A stretch of DNA of 22,817 nt from assembly GCA_004356215.1 (NCBI GenBank), contig SMXR01000040.1, positions 1-22,817 on the forward strand, written 5' to 3'. This DNA comes from Alphaproteobacteria bacterium (GTDB lineage Bacteria > Pseudomonadota > Alphaproteobacteria > Sphingomonadales > SMXR01). The notes beneath the pieces are model-generated. The model saw nothing but the letters and a program-made list of their open reading frames with translations, searched no databases and was not told the origin of the DNA. Of the stretch, positions 8,246 through 15,983 are shown piece by piece (the stretch's first letter is position 1; each line of letters opens with the position of its first letter). The position numbers and the translations under genes are program-made.

Positions 8246-8874
8246 CCGCCGGTGAGCGACTTAACAAAGCTGGTGAGACCAACCTGGCGGCTGCGCCGCA
8301 TGCGTTCAACCTTCAGGATGGTTTTGACGTTTGACAGGCATTTTTCCAGATCCCGGTTTATCAGGACATAATCGTATTCGGCCCAATGGCTCATCTCGCC
8401 CTGGGCTTTGGACATGCGGTTCTGGACTTCGTTTTCGGTATCCTGGCCGCGGCTAACCAGGCGGTCGTGCAAATCCTCCATTGTCGGCGGCAGAATGAAA
8501 ATCCGCACCAGGTCGCTGCGTGCTTTTTGCGCCAATTGCTGGGTGCCCTGCCAGTCGATATCAAACAGGACATCCTTTCCCGCCTCCAGCGCCGCCTCGA
8601 CGACATCCCGGGGGGTTCCGTAGGAATGGCCGAATACATTGGCGAATTCCAAAAAGGCATCCTTCGATACCAAATCTTCAAAGGTTTCCCGATCAACAAA
8701 GGTATAGTCAGCACCATCGGTTTCCCCGGGGCGTTTGGGCCGGGTCGTGGTTGAAATTGAAAGCACTGTTTCGGGGTCCTCGGCGAGAAGCCGTCGTGAC
8801 AGCGTGGTTTTACCCGCCCCCGAGGGGCTCGACAAGACCAGCATCAGACCGCGTCGTTTGGTTTCATCCGGCAT
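8242..8874 (-). CDS. gmk: guanylate kinase
   Basis: Phosphorylates GMP to GDP with ATP in purine nucleotide metabolism. The 210-residue product carries the P-loop SSPSGAGKTT (15-24), the GMP-binding block STTTRPKRPGETDGADYTFV (41-60), FGHSYGTP, DIDWQGTQQL and the lid segment RLVSRGQDTENEVQNRM. The start at 8874 puts the P-loop at the usual distance; only a weak GGGATGGG ribosome site precedes it. In most alphaproteobacteria gmk belongs to a yicC-gmk group beside mltG; here yicC is absent and an opposite-strand dehydrogenase separates gmk from mltG. A good promoter lies just upstream, so gmk looks monocistronic. The 3' end overlaps the rsmA stop. Confidence 0.96.
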   Translation of the reverse strand: MPDETKRRGLMLVLSSPSGAGKTTLSRRLLAEDPETVLSISTTTRPKRPGETDGADYTFVDRETFEDLVSKDAFLEFANVFGHSYGTPRDVVEAALEAGKDVLFDIDWQGTQQLAQKARSDLVRIFILPPTMEDLHDRLVSRGQDTENEVQNRMSKAQGEMSHWAEYDYVLINRDLEKCLSNVKTILKVERMRRSRQVGLTSFVKSLTGG

Positions 8875-8916
8875 TTACGACCCATCCCTTTTTCATGGCC
8901 TAAGATTTGCCTTGAG

Positions 8917-8945
8917 ACTATAAGGAGTAAACGTAAATCATTCAA
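8917..8945 (-). promoter_or_regulatory. sigma70-type promoter for gmk
   Basis: On the minus strand TTGAAT (8945-8940) and TATAGT (8922-8917) are 17 bases apart, matching consensus at 4 and 5 of 6 positions. Transcription would begin near 8910, giving a leader of about 36 bases. The promoter ends only 10 bases before the start codon of the divergent dehydrogenase. The AAGGAG visible on the plus strand at 8922-8927 is part of this promoter and is too far (about 28 bases) from that start codon to be its ribosome site. Confidence 0.55.
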
Positions 8946-8955
8946 ACAGGCTTTT

Positions 8956-9723
8956 ATGATTGACCCGAAAAATATTCTGATCACCGGCGCCTCCAGCGGC
9001 ATTGGCCAAGAGGTCGCCCTGCTTTACGCCAAGGAAGGCATAAACCTTGTCATTACCGGCCGCAATAAAGAGCGCCTGTTGGCCACCGCCAAAACCCTCG
9101 AGGAAAAAGGCGCGGGCGTCATTGTCAGGGTTCTCGATGTAACAGATCAAAAAGCGATGGCCGCCTTTATTGCCGAGGTCGACAAAAAAACCCCATTAGA
9201 CCTGGTGATTGCCAACGCCGGGATCGGCGTCCAGAGCGGAGATTTCAAAACCCTTGATGAAGCCGCAAAGGCCACCTTTGAGGTTAATGTTTTTGGCGTG
9301 TTCAATACCGTTCACCCAGCGTTGGCGGTGATGAAGGAACGCGGCCGCGGGCAAATCGCATTGTTGTCTTCGCTTGCCGGTTATATCGGATTGCCCAGTT
9401 CGCCGATTTATTCTGCCAGCAAAAATGCCGTGCGCGCCTATGGCGAAAGCCTGCGGGCAATCCATGCCCCCCGCGGGATTGAAGTCAACGTCATTTGCCC
9501 GGGGTGGGTAAGAAGCCGGATTACCGATCGCAACCAATACCAGATGCCGTTTTTCATGGAAGCCCCCAAGGCGGCAAAAATTATCGTCAAGGGTTTGGCC
9601 AAAAACAAGGGACGGATTGCCTTCCCCTGGCCCATGGTTGCCCTGATTAAATTTATGACAATTCTACCCATCAGCTGGGCTTTGAAGATACTGGGCCGCG
9701 TGACCATGCGGGGCCGGTCCTAA
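8956..9723 (+). CDS. short-chain dehydrogenase/reductase of unknown substrate
   Basis: A classical-type SDR of 255 residues. It has the NAD(P)-binding motif TGASSGIG (10-17), a basic R36 after the second strand that suggests NADP(H), NAG (87-89), N111, catalytic S139 in LLSSLAG, and YSASK with Y152 and K156. The C-terminus (about 224-248, PWPMVALIKFMTILPISW...) is unusually hydrophobic and may touch the membrane or bind a lipid substrate. It is clearly distinct from FabG in this window. The start at 8956 is fixed by the motif spacing, though no good Shine-Dalgarno is visible. It lies alone on the plus strand between gmk and mltG, where yicC is often found, and its stop overlaps the mltG stop. 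Substrate cannot be told; cofactor preference is inference. Confidence 0.88.
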   Translation: MIDPKNILITGASSGIGQEVALLYAKEGINLVITGRNKERLLATAKTLEEKGAGVIVRVLDVTDQKAMAAFIAEVDKKTPLDLVIANAGIGVQSGDFKTLDEAAKATFEVNVFGVFNTVHPALAVMKERGRGQIALLSSLAGYIGLPSSPIYSASKNAVRAYGESLRAIHAPRGIEVNVICPGWVRSRITDRNQYQMPFFMEAPKAAKIIVKGLAKNKGRIAFPWPMVALIKFMTILPISWALKILGRVTMRGRS

Positions 9724-10718
9724 TCCTTGCCTTGTTCGCTTTGAAATTTGCGCCATTTGACAACATTTTGATTATGTTCTTCCAGCGTTGCGGCAAAGAC
9801 ATGCCCGCCAGAGCCATCGGCAACGAAATAAAGCGCGTCGGCCCCGGCTGGATTAAACACCGCGTCCAGCGCTGCTTTTCCGGGGTTGGAAATCGGGCCG
9901 GGCGGCAGGCCGTAGTGAATATAGGTATTAAACGGGGTATCCTTGTCGAGTTCGCTTTGGCGCAGCAAATGGCCCAGCGGCTCCCCCTTCGCCAAGCCGT
10001 AAATTACCGTCGGATCGGATTGCAGGCGCATCCCGAGTTTAAGCCTGTTCAAAAAAACTGCGGCAATCAGCGTGCGTTCTTCCGGCACTGCGGTTTCTTC
10101 TTCAACCATTGAAGCAATAATAACCGCCTCCTCAAGCGTACTGAAGGGCAAGGAATGATCGTACCCGGCCCACAACCCCTCCAGGAATGTGGAATTATTC
10201 ATGCGCTCAAGCAGCTTTCCGCGGTCATCCCCCCGGGAATAAAGATATGTTTCCGGCAACAGCGTCCCTTCCCCCGGGATGGTATCTATCTCCCCGGTAA
10301 GCCGGGGGTTGCTTTGCAGGATCACGGTGACACCATAACTGGTGGTGCCTTCGGGAATGGTCAGCTTGTGCTGCAGGACCACACCTTGTTTGAGGATCTG
10401 CAAAATATCAGCCTGGCTTGCCCGTGCCGGGATCAGGTATTCGCCCGCACGCACTTCGCTGGCGGCGCCAGAAATTCTCGCGGTCCAGTAAAACGATGCC
10501 CGGGGGCTGATAAGTCCTTGTTGGATTAACTGGTCGGCAACCCGCGCCAGTGGGGCGCCATGTTCGATAATTGTGGTGGTATCTTCGCTGGCCGGCCCGG
10601 CCCGGTAAAAAAGGTAAGAATTGGCCATCACCACCAGCAATAACGCAAGCAGGCCAAAACTGGAGGCGCCGAGCAACGCGGCAGATTTTAGGTGGGGAAG
10701 TTTCTTGTGCTCGGGCAT
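9720..10718 (-). CDS. mltG: endolytic murein transglycosylase MltG
   Basis: MltG (YceG family) cleaves nascent glycan strands at the inner membrane and is thought to set their length. The 332-residue product has a short cytoplasmic N-terminus, one transmembrane helix (about 13-36), a LysM-like region (about 48-110: IIEHGAPLARVADQLIQQG, RAGEYLIP) and the catalytic YceG domain: LTIPEGTTSYGV, LLPETYLY, AVIIASMVEEETA with probable catalytic E206 (aligning with E. coli E218), NRLKLGMRLQSDPTVIYG, and LPPGPISNPG. It follows fabF by 49 bases on the same strand, so it is probably cotranscribed with it. The ribosome site is weak. yicC, often next downstream, is missing. Identity is secure. Confidence 0.94.
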   Translation of the reverse strand: MPEHKKLPHLKSAALLGASSFGLLALLLVVMANSYLFYRAGPASEDTTTIIEHGAPLARVADQLIQQGLISPRASFYWTARISGAASEVRAGEYLIPARASQADILQILKQGVVLQHKLTIPEGTTSYGVTVILQSNPRLTGEIDTIPGEGTLLPETYLYSRGDDRGKLLERMNNSTFLEGLWAGYDHSLPFSTLEEAVIIASMVEEETAVPEERTLIAAVFLNRLKLGMRLQSDPTVIYGLAKGEPLGHLLRQSELDKDTPFNTYIHYGLPPGPISNPGKAALDAVFNPAGADALYFVADGSGGHVFAATLEEHNQNVVKWRKFQSEQGKD

Positions 10719-10767
10719 CCCAGGACTATAGCTGCACCGCCCTCAGGAAAGAAGGCCAAACCAGCGT

Positions 10768-12036
10768 CTAGGCGTCAAAAGACTTGACGATCAGCGAGGC
10801 GTTGGTGCCGCCAAAGCCAAAGGAATTTGACAGAATGACGTTGATTTCCCGTTCACGGGCCTTCAAGGGCACCAGGTCAATTCCGTGGCATTTGTCATCC
10901 AGATCTTCAAGGTTAAGGGTGGGCGGGGCAATATTATCGCGCATCGCCAAAACCGAGAAAATAGTCTCAACCGCACCAGCGGCGCCAAGAAGATGGCCAA
11001 TCGCCGATTTGGTTGACGACATCGAAATTTTTGCCGCCGCATCGCCAAACATCCGTTTGACGGCGCCGAATTCAATCTCATCGCCGAGCGGGGTTGAGGT
11101 CCCGTGAGCATTGACGTAATCAATATCACCCGGGGTCATGCCCGCGCGTTTGAAGGCCGCTTCCATGGCGCGGTAACCGCCATTGCCGTCAGGCGCCGGC
11201 GCGGTGACATGATAGCCATCGCCAGACATTCCGTAGCCAACCACTTCGCCGTAAATCTTGGCGCCGCGCTTTTTGGCATGTTCCAGCTCTTCGAGGATGA
11301 CCATCCCGGAGCCCTCGCCCATGACAAAACCATCGCGGCCCTTGTCCCATGGCCGTGAGGCCCGCTCCGGGGTGTCGTTATAATGTGTGCTGAGCGCCCG
11401 GGCCTGGGAAAAGCCAGCCACGCCAATGGCACAAATCGCACTTTCAGCCCCGCCGGCAACCATCATGTCGGCATCATCCAACATGATCATTCTGGCGGCA
11501 TCGCCAATAGCATGCGCCCCCGACGAACAGGCGGTCACGGTGGCATGGTTGGGGCCCTTGAACCCGTATTTGATCGAAATGTTGCCAGAGATCAGATTGA
11601 TCAGGCAGCTCGGGATAAAGTGCGGGCTGACGCGCCGGAAACCACGTTCATGCAAAGTAAGTGAAGCGGCTTCAATGCCTGGCAGGCCGCCGATCCCGGA
11701 ACCGGTCATAACCCCGGTGCGCAGTTTTTCTTGTTCGGAAAGATCAGAAATTCCGGCGTCTTCCACCGCTTGCATGGCCGCCGCCACGCCAAACAGGATA
11801 AAGAGATCGACCCGGCGTTGTTCGCGTGGCGTCATCCAGTCGTCGGGGTTGAATGTGCCGCCGGTGCCATCACCATAGGGAACCTCGCCAATCACCTGGC
11901 AGGGCATGCCGGTGGCATCGAAGCGGGTGATCGGGCCAATACCCGATTTCCCGGCTAAAAGCCGGCTCCAGCTTTCCTCGACCCCACAAGCCAGCGGTGT
12001 AACCAATCCAATTCCTGTAATGACAACCCGTCTCAT
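10768..12036 (-). CDS. fabF: beta-ketoacyl-ACP synthase II
   Basis: Condenses malonyl-ACP with acyl-ACP in type II fatty acid elongation. The 422-residue product starts with the canonical MRRVVITGIGLVTPLACG. The catalytic triad is visible: C170 in ATVTACSSGAHA, H311 in NAHGTSTPLGD and H348 in STKSAIGHLLGAAG, with the conserved K343; the glycine-rich NSFGFGGTNAS lies near the C-terminus. The start at 12036 is chosen because the fold begins there and AAGGGA lies about 10 bases upstream; an in-frame ATG at 12096 would add 20 unrelated residues and overlap the promoter. It is downstream of acpP but separated by a terminator and its own promoter. mltG follows after 49 bases. Confidence 0.97.
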   Translation of the reverse strand: MRRVVITGIGLVTPLACGVEESWSRLLAGKSGIGPITRFDATGMPCQVIGEVPYGDGTGGTFNPDDWMTPREQRRVDLFILFGVAAAMQAVEDAGISDLSEQEKLRTGVMTGSGIGGLPGIEAASLTLHERGFRRVSPHFIPSCLINLISGNISIKYGFKGPNHATVTACSSGAHAIGDAARMIMLDDADMMVAGGAESAICAIGVAGFSQARALSTHYNDTPERASRPWDKGRDGFVMGEGSGMVILEELEHAKKRGAKIYGEVVGYGMSGDGYHVTAPAPDGNGGYRAMEAAFKRAGMTPGDIDYVNAHGTSTPLGDEIEFGAVKRMFGDAAAKISMSSTKSAIGHLLGAAGAVETIFSVLAMRDNIAPPTLNLEDLDDKCHGIDLVPLKAREREINVILSNSFGFGGTNASLIVKSFDA

Positions 12037-12073
12037 CGCAATGTTTCCCTTGTTCGTATCAGCAGAATTTTTG

Positions 12074-12101
12074 AATATAGTGTGTTTTTCGATCAATTCA
12101 A
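12074..12101 (-). promoter_or_regulatory. candidate sigma70-type promoter for fabF
   Basis: On the minus strand TTGAAT (12101-12096) and TATATT (12079-12074) are 16 bases apart, matching consensus at 4 and 5 of 6 positions. It lies between the acpP terminator and fabF and would give a leader of about 30 bases, which makes biological sense for separate expression of fabF. Confidence 0.5.
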
Positions 12102-12112
12102 AAAAAAATCAC

Positions 12113-12153
12113 ATAAAAAACAAACAGGCAGCCAAGCACCATGGCTGGCTGCC
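12113..12153 (-). terminator. Rho-independent terminator of acpP
   Basis: On the minus strand just after acpP, GGCAGCCA (12153-12146) pairs perfectly with TGGCTGCC (12134-12127), 8 base pairs around an 11-base loop, followed by a T-rich run (TGTTTGTTTTTT, 12126-12115). It would end most fabD-fabG-acpP transcripts before fabF. Confidence 0.75.
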
Positions 12154-12176
12154 CGATTGGTAAGGCTGAAAGTGGC

Positions 12177-12410
12177 TTACGAAGCCGATTTAATAAAATC
12201 GATCGCGTCTTTCACGGTCTGGATTTTTTCGGCCGCGTCGTCGGGAATTTCGATACCGAATTCCTCCTCAAACGCCATTACCAGCTCAACCGTGTCCAGG
12301 CTGTCTGCCCCCAAATCGTCAATAAAACTAGCGTTTTCGGTGACTTTGTCTTCATCGACACCAAGGTGTTCAACGACAATTTTCTTAACGGTAGCTGCAA
12401 TATCGCTCAT
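12177..12410 (-). CDS. acpP: acyl carrier protein
   Basis: Small acidic carrier that holds growing acyl chains on a 4'-phosphopantetheine arm in fatty acid and lipid A synthesis. The 77-residue product has the invariant attachment site GADSLDTVEL with S37, the N-terminal helix SDIAATVKKIVVEHLGV and the acidic helix II FEEEFGIEIPDD. AAGGA precedes the ATG at good spacing. It lies between fabG (upstream, 158 bases away) and fabF, and a clear terminator follows. The 158-base gap upstream may hold an acpP promoter, but I found no hexamer pair good enough to call. Confidence 0.98.
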   Translation of the reverse strand: MSDIAATVKKIVVEHLGVDEDKVTENASFIDDLGADSLDTVELVMAFEEEFGIEIPDDAAEKIQTVKDAIDFIKSAS

Positions 12411-12568
12411 GTGTGTGTCCTTGTCTTCTTTTCGGGTTTAAATTCAACCTGTGCTGCAAATCAAATTTCGTCGCGTTCCTAGCACAGTTTGTATTCATTT
12501 GCCAAGCACGGGAATCCTTTTTTTTCTCTATATCTTTTCCGGCCAGTGGTTGCCCGACAGCAAACCGG

Positions 12569-13306
12569 TTATATCATAGCCATACCGCCATTGATATGGA
12601 GCGTCTGGCCAGTGACGTAGCCACCCGCTTCAGAGGCCAGATAGAGCACCCCGGCGGCTATATCGTCGGCGCTTCCCATCCGTCCCAGAGGTATCCGGCC
12701 TACCAGTTTAGCTTTTTGATCATCATTCAGGGCGTCGGTCATTGGGCTGACGATAAACCCCGGGGCGACACAGTTTACCGTTATACCCCGGCTGGCGACT
12801 TCTTGGGCCAGGGATTTTGAGAATCCGATAAGCCCGGCTTTCGAAGCCGCGTAATTGACCTGCCCGGGGTTGCCGGTGATGCCGACAATACTGGTGATTG
12901 AAATGATGCGCCCGAAACGGGCTTTCATCATCCCGCGCAGGACCGCCTTTGAAAGCCTGAATGTCGCTTCCAGATTGACTTTCAGAACCGCATTCCAATC
13001 CTCTTCTGACATCCGGATTAAAAGGTTATCTCTGGTAATGCCGGCGTTGTTGACCAGGATATCGACGCCGCCCATCAGCCCGGCTGCCGCAGACGCCAGC
13101 CGGTCCACATCGGCCATGTCAGAAAGGTTGGCCGGACAGGCATGGGCCCGGGCCCCCAGGTCCTTGGCCAGCGCCTCCAGCTTTTCCACCCTGGTCCCGG
13201 ATAAAGCGACCTCAGCCCCGGCGCCATGCAGGGCACGGGCAATGGCCTCCCCCAGGCCCCCAGTGGCCCCTGTTACAAGTGCTTTTTTCTCTTTTAAATC
13301 AAACAT
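12569..13306 (-). CDS. fabG: 3-oxoacyl-ACP reductase
   Basis: NADPH-dependent reduction of beta-ketoacyl-ACP, the first reductive step of fatty acid elongation. The 245-residue SDR has GATGGLG (13-19), NNAG (86-89), N111, S139 in SITSIVG and YAASK (Y152, K156), giving the full N-S-Y-K tetrad, plus FabG hallmarks NPGQVNYAASKAG, TVNCVAPGFI and a C-terminal TGQTLHINGGMAM. Length and motifs separate it from the other SDR in this window. AGGA lies upstream of the ATG at 13306. It begins 33 bases after fabD, so it is in the fabD-fabG-acpP operon. Confidence 0.96.
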   Translation of the reverse strand: MFDLKEKKALVTGATGGLGEAIARALHGAGAEVALSGTRVEKLEALAKDLGARAHACPANLSDMADVDRLASAAAGLMGGVDILVNNAGITRDNLLIRMSEEDWNAVLKVNLEATFRLSKAVLRGMMKARFGRIISITSIVGITGNPGQVNYAASKAGLIGFSKSLAQEVASRGITVNCVAPGFIVSPMTDALNDDQKAKLVGRIPLGRMGSADDIAAGVLYLASEAGGYVTGQTLHINGGMAMI

Positions 13307-13339
13307 TTATTCAAGTTTCCTAAATTATTTATCTTAGCC

Positions 13340-14278
13340 CTAGAGCTGGTTTTTGACGAAAAATTCAAGATCTTGTGCGGTTTGGATGTTTGAGATTTCC
13401 AATGTTGGGTCAATGCGTTTGGCCAAACCAGAGAGAACCTTTCCGGCACCGCATTCAACAACCCTGAGGACGCCCAAATCAGACAATTTTAAAATTGATT
13501 CCCGCCAGCGCACAACCGAGGTGACCTGTTGCACCAGCAAATGGCGGATTTCTTTGACATCGGTTATCGGCAGCGCGGTGACGTTAGAGATTATCGGCAG
13601 GCTTGGCGGAAACATCTCAATAATGTCGAGCGCAGCTTCCATCTCGACCGCTGCGGGGGCCATTAGCGGGCAATGAAACGGTGCGCTGACCGGCAGAAGA
13701 ATGCCGCGTTTGGCGCCCCGTTTCTTGGCAATTTCAATCGCCCGGGCGACCGCGTCCTTATGGCCGCTGATCACCACTTGACCTGGGGCGTTATCATTGG
13801 CGGTGGTGCAAACCTCTGCCCCGGCAGCTTCCTGGGCTACCTCTCTGGCGGTTTCAAAGTCCAGTCCCAAAAGGGCAGCCATTGCGCCCTCGCCCACCGG
13901 CACCGCCCGTTGCATCGCCTGGCCGCGTTTTTTTAACAAAACACACGCATCGCTTAAGGGCAGTGTACCAACCGCGACCAGCGCCGAAAATTCACCCAGC
14001 GAATGCCCGGCAACGTAGCCGGCAATATCCGTCAGCAAATAGCCTTCAGCCTCGAGCGCCCGGACCACCGCCATACTGACCGCCATTAAGGCCGGCTGGG
14101 AATTTTCCGTCAGGGTTAAATCCTCCAGTGGTCCTTCAAACATTAATTTTGACAGGTTCTGGTCCAGGCTGCTGTCGACTTCCTCAAAAACCGCGCGGGC
14201 GGCGGGAAAGGCTTCCGCCAAATCCTTGCCCATTCCAACCGCTTGTGATCCCTGACCTGGAAACGTAAATGCGTGCAT
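13340..14278 (-). CDS. fabD: malonyl-CoA:ACP transacylase
   Basis: Moves malonyl from CoA to ACP, supplying the extender unit for fatty acid synthesis. The 312-residue product starts with FTFPGQGSQAVGMG (oxyanion residues in GQGSQ), has the nucleophile S93 in GHSLGEFSAL, the malonyl-carboxylate-binding R118 in LLKKRGQAM, and H202 in PVSAPFHCPLM; Q167 and N-rich NDNAPGQVVISG are also typical. It is first in the minus-strand fab operon. The start at 14278 is supported by the family motif at residue 3 and a GGGGG run about 9 bases upstream. The divergent neighbour is a secreted serine hydrolase, not rpsF as in many relatives. Confidence 0.96.
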   Translation of the reverse strand: MHAFTFPGQGSQAVGMGKDLAEAFPAARAVFEEVDSSLDQNLSKLMFEGPLEDLTLTENSQPALMAVSMAVVRALEAEGYLLTDIAGYVAGHSLGEFSALVAVGTLPLSDACVLLKKRGQAMQRAVPVGEGAMAALLGLDFETAREVAQEAAGAEVCTTANDNAPGQVVISGHKDAVARAIEIAKKRGAKRGILLPVSAPFHCPLMAPAAVEMEAALDIIEMFPPSLPIISNVTALPITDVKEIRHLLVQQVTSVVRWRESILKLSDLGVLRVVECGAGKVLSGLAKRIDPTLEISNIQTAQDLEFFVKNQL

Positions 14279-14325
14279 TACTGACCCCCGATTTTAGCTT
14301 GCTCCGTACTTTGGATATTTGGTCT

Positions 14326-14353
14326 AGTATTCATAAACAGGAAAAAAGTTCAA
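14326..14353 (-). promoter_or_regulatory. weak candidate promoter for fabD
   Basis: On the minus strand TTGAAC (14353-14348) and AATACT (14331-14326) are 16 bases apart, each 4 of 6 to consensus. It is the best pair in the 144-base divergent gap but is not strong. No FabR/FadR-like operator was recognised. Confidence 0.3.
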
Positions 14354-14422
14354 GCACCCTTTTTGCATCCAAATTGAAGGTGGGTTGCATCGTACAGGAA
14401 AACGGCTTTTTGGAGAGAAAAA

Positions 14423-15898
14423 ATGAAAACAATTTTAAGTATATTTACCACAGTAATAATCTTAACTTTTCTTACCGCCTTTTCAACCGCAGGCACAACC
14501 GCGCCACAGGATTTGCCTGAAAAAGTTGAAGCCTTTATGGCTGCGTTGATTGAAACCCTGGATGTCGTCCCCGGGTATGCTATCGCCATTGCCGGGCCGG
14601 AACAGGCCCTGTTCGTCAAAGGTTATGGCACTACCAAAGCCGAAAACGGTGCGCCAGTTGATTCCCATACCCAGTTTTATATAGCCTCTTCAACCAAGTC
14701 GTTGACCGCGCTGGCTATTGCTTCCCTGGCTGAAAGGGGGCTGCTTGATCTCGACACCCCTATTAAAAATTACCTCCCAAGCCTTGCCGGCGCCCCTGCC
14801 GGCGAGGTTACCCTTTCCCAGCTGCTGTCTCATAGCCATGGCCTGATGGAAGAAGCCCTGACCTTGCGCACGGCTTTTACGGGTGATTACACACAAGCAA
14901 TCCTGATCAATATCATTCGCAACCTGCCGCTTTCCGAAACCCCGGAAGCTTTCGCCTATTCCAACACCGGGTATGTCATTGCCAGCCTCGTTCTTGAACA
15001 AACCTTTGGCAAATCCTGGAAGACCATTGTTGAAGAAGAAGTTCTGAACCCGGCAGGCATGACCGCTACCACCGCTTATGTTTCCGCGTTGCAAGATGAT
15101 TATGCACGGCCGCATTCCTGGTACGGCGTCAAGAATTCTTTTCCACTGGTGAAACAGGATTCGACAATGCATGCCGCCGGCGGCCATTTTTCAAGCGCCG
15201 CCGACATGGCGCGGTGGCTGCAGGTTCAGTTGTCAGGGGGCAGCATAAATGGCGAGACTATCTTTGCTCCTGGCCTGGTGGCCGGCACCCATTTACCCAG
15301 GGTGGAACTGGACGCTGAATTTTATACCTACAAGCGTCATCATTATGGCTACGGCTGGTATCAAGCGGACTACGATGGGATGGTGATGTACCACCACTTC
15401 GGTTCTTTTTCGGGATACCGCAGCCACGTTTCCTTTATTCCAGAACTGGGGATCGGTGTTGTGGTGTTGATCAACGATACCTCGCGGCCAGGGTTTAACC
15501 TGCCGGATATGATTGCCAATTACGTTTATGACCTGGCCAGCGGCAAAGAAACGCCTGAAACCCCCTACCAGGCTGAAATCGCCAAAATCGCCGAAATGAT
15601 TGCCCCGATGGCCGGACATTCACCGCCCGACAGGCCGCGAAATGCGCCTGGGGATGAAGCCAAGTATGTTGGCAGCTATTCCAATCCTGAGTTTGGCACA
15701 TTTCATTTTGAGATGAAGGACGGCGAGCTTCAGGTCTCAATCGGCATTCTTTCCTCCAAAACAACCTACATGGACGACGGGGCCATCCGCATGGAACTCA
15801 CGCCCTACCAGGGCACCCTTGGGGTTTTTCAAGAGGATGAAAATGGTACCATAACCGGCTTTCGTTTTCGCGGCACCTCCTACACCAGGCTTGATTAA
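14423..15898 (+). CDS. secreted serine hydrolase, beta-lactamase/PBP fold
   Basis: A 491-residue exported serine hydrolase of the class C beta-lactamase / D-aminopeptidase / esterase superfamily. Residues 1-23 form a signal peptide. The catalytic domain (about 30-370) shows S89-x-x-K92 in ASSTKSLT, Y179-S-N181 in AYSNTGYV, and H325-F-G in YHHFGSFSGYRS at the KTG position, typical of esterase/peptidase-like members rather than true beta-lactamases. A C-terminal beta-rich domain (about 410-491, KYVGSYSNPEFGTFHFE, ITGFRFRG) resembles the small lipocalin-like domain often fused to such enzymes. GGAGAG lies 5 bases before the ATG. It interrupts the fabD/rpsF neighbourhood and has no functional partner nearby. 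Substrate (peptide, ester, D-amino acid) is unknown. Confidence 0.88.
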   Translation: MKTILSIFTTVIILTFLTAFSTAGTTAPQDLPEKVEAFMAALIETLDVVPGYAIAIAGPEQALFVKGYGTTKAENGAPVDSHTQFYIASSTKSLTALAIASLAERGLLDLDTPIKNYLPSLAGAPAGEVTLSQLLSHSHGLMEEALTLRTAFTGDYTQAILINIIRNLPLSETPEAFAYSNTGYVIASLVLEQTFGKSWKTIVEEEVLNPAGMTATTAYVSALQDDYARPHSWYGVKNSFPLVKQDSTMHAAGGHFSSAADMARWLQVQLSGGSINGETIFAPGLVAGTHLPRVELDAEFYTYKRHHYGYGWYQADYDGMVMYHHFGSFSGYRSHVSFIPELGIGVVVLINDTSRPGFNLPDMIANYVYDLASGKETPETPYQAEIAKIAEMIAPMAGHSPPDRPRNAPGDEAKYVGSYSNPEFGTFHFEMKDGELQVSIGILSSKTTYMDDGAIRMELTPYQGTLGVFQEDENGTITGFRFRGTSYTRLD

Positions 15899-15929
15899 TA
15901 AAAATATCCCCACAGGCGTAAATTTTTAC

Positions 15930-15958
15930 TTGCGAAACAACAATTTCACAGCTATAGA
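15930..15958 (+). promoter_or_regulatory. candidate promoter of the rpsF-rpsR-rplI operon
   Basis: TTGCGA (15930-15935) and TATAGA (15953-15958) are 17 bases apart, each 4 of 6 to sigma70 consensus. Transcription would start near 15965, leaving a leader of about 65 bases that contains the perfect hairpin at 15984-16004. Confidence 0.45.
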
Positions 15959-15983
15959 CCCCTTCATTCAAGCGAGCTGGAGG

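Noticed and set aside
8922..8927. AAGGAG as ribosome site of the SDR
   Set aside because: It is about 28 bases from the ATG and no alternative in-frame start lies nearer; it coincides with the gmk promoter on the other strand.
10719..10767. TATAGT upstream of mltG as a promoter
   Set aside because: No -35 at proper spacing, and the start would be about 5 bases from the ATG; cotranscription with fabF is simpler.
10768..12096. Longer fabF frame starting at 12096
   Set aside because: It adds 20 unrelated residues, covers the candidate promoter, and the KAS fold begins at MRRVVITG (12036).
12476..12505. Possible acpP promoter TTGGCA-18-TAGGAA (minus strand)
   Set aside because: The -35 is good, but the -10 matches at only 3 of 6 positions and the spacing is long; not called.
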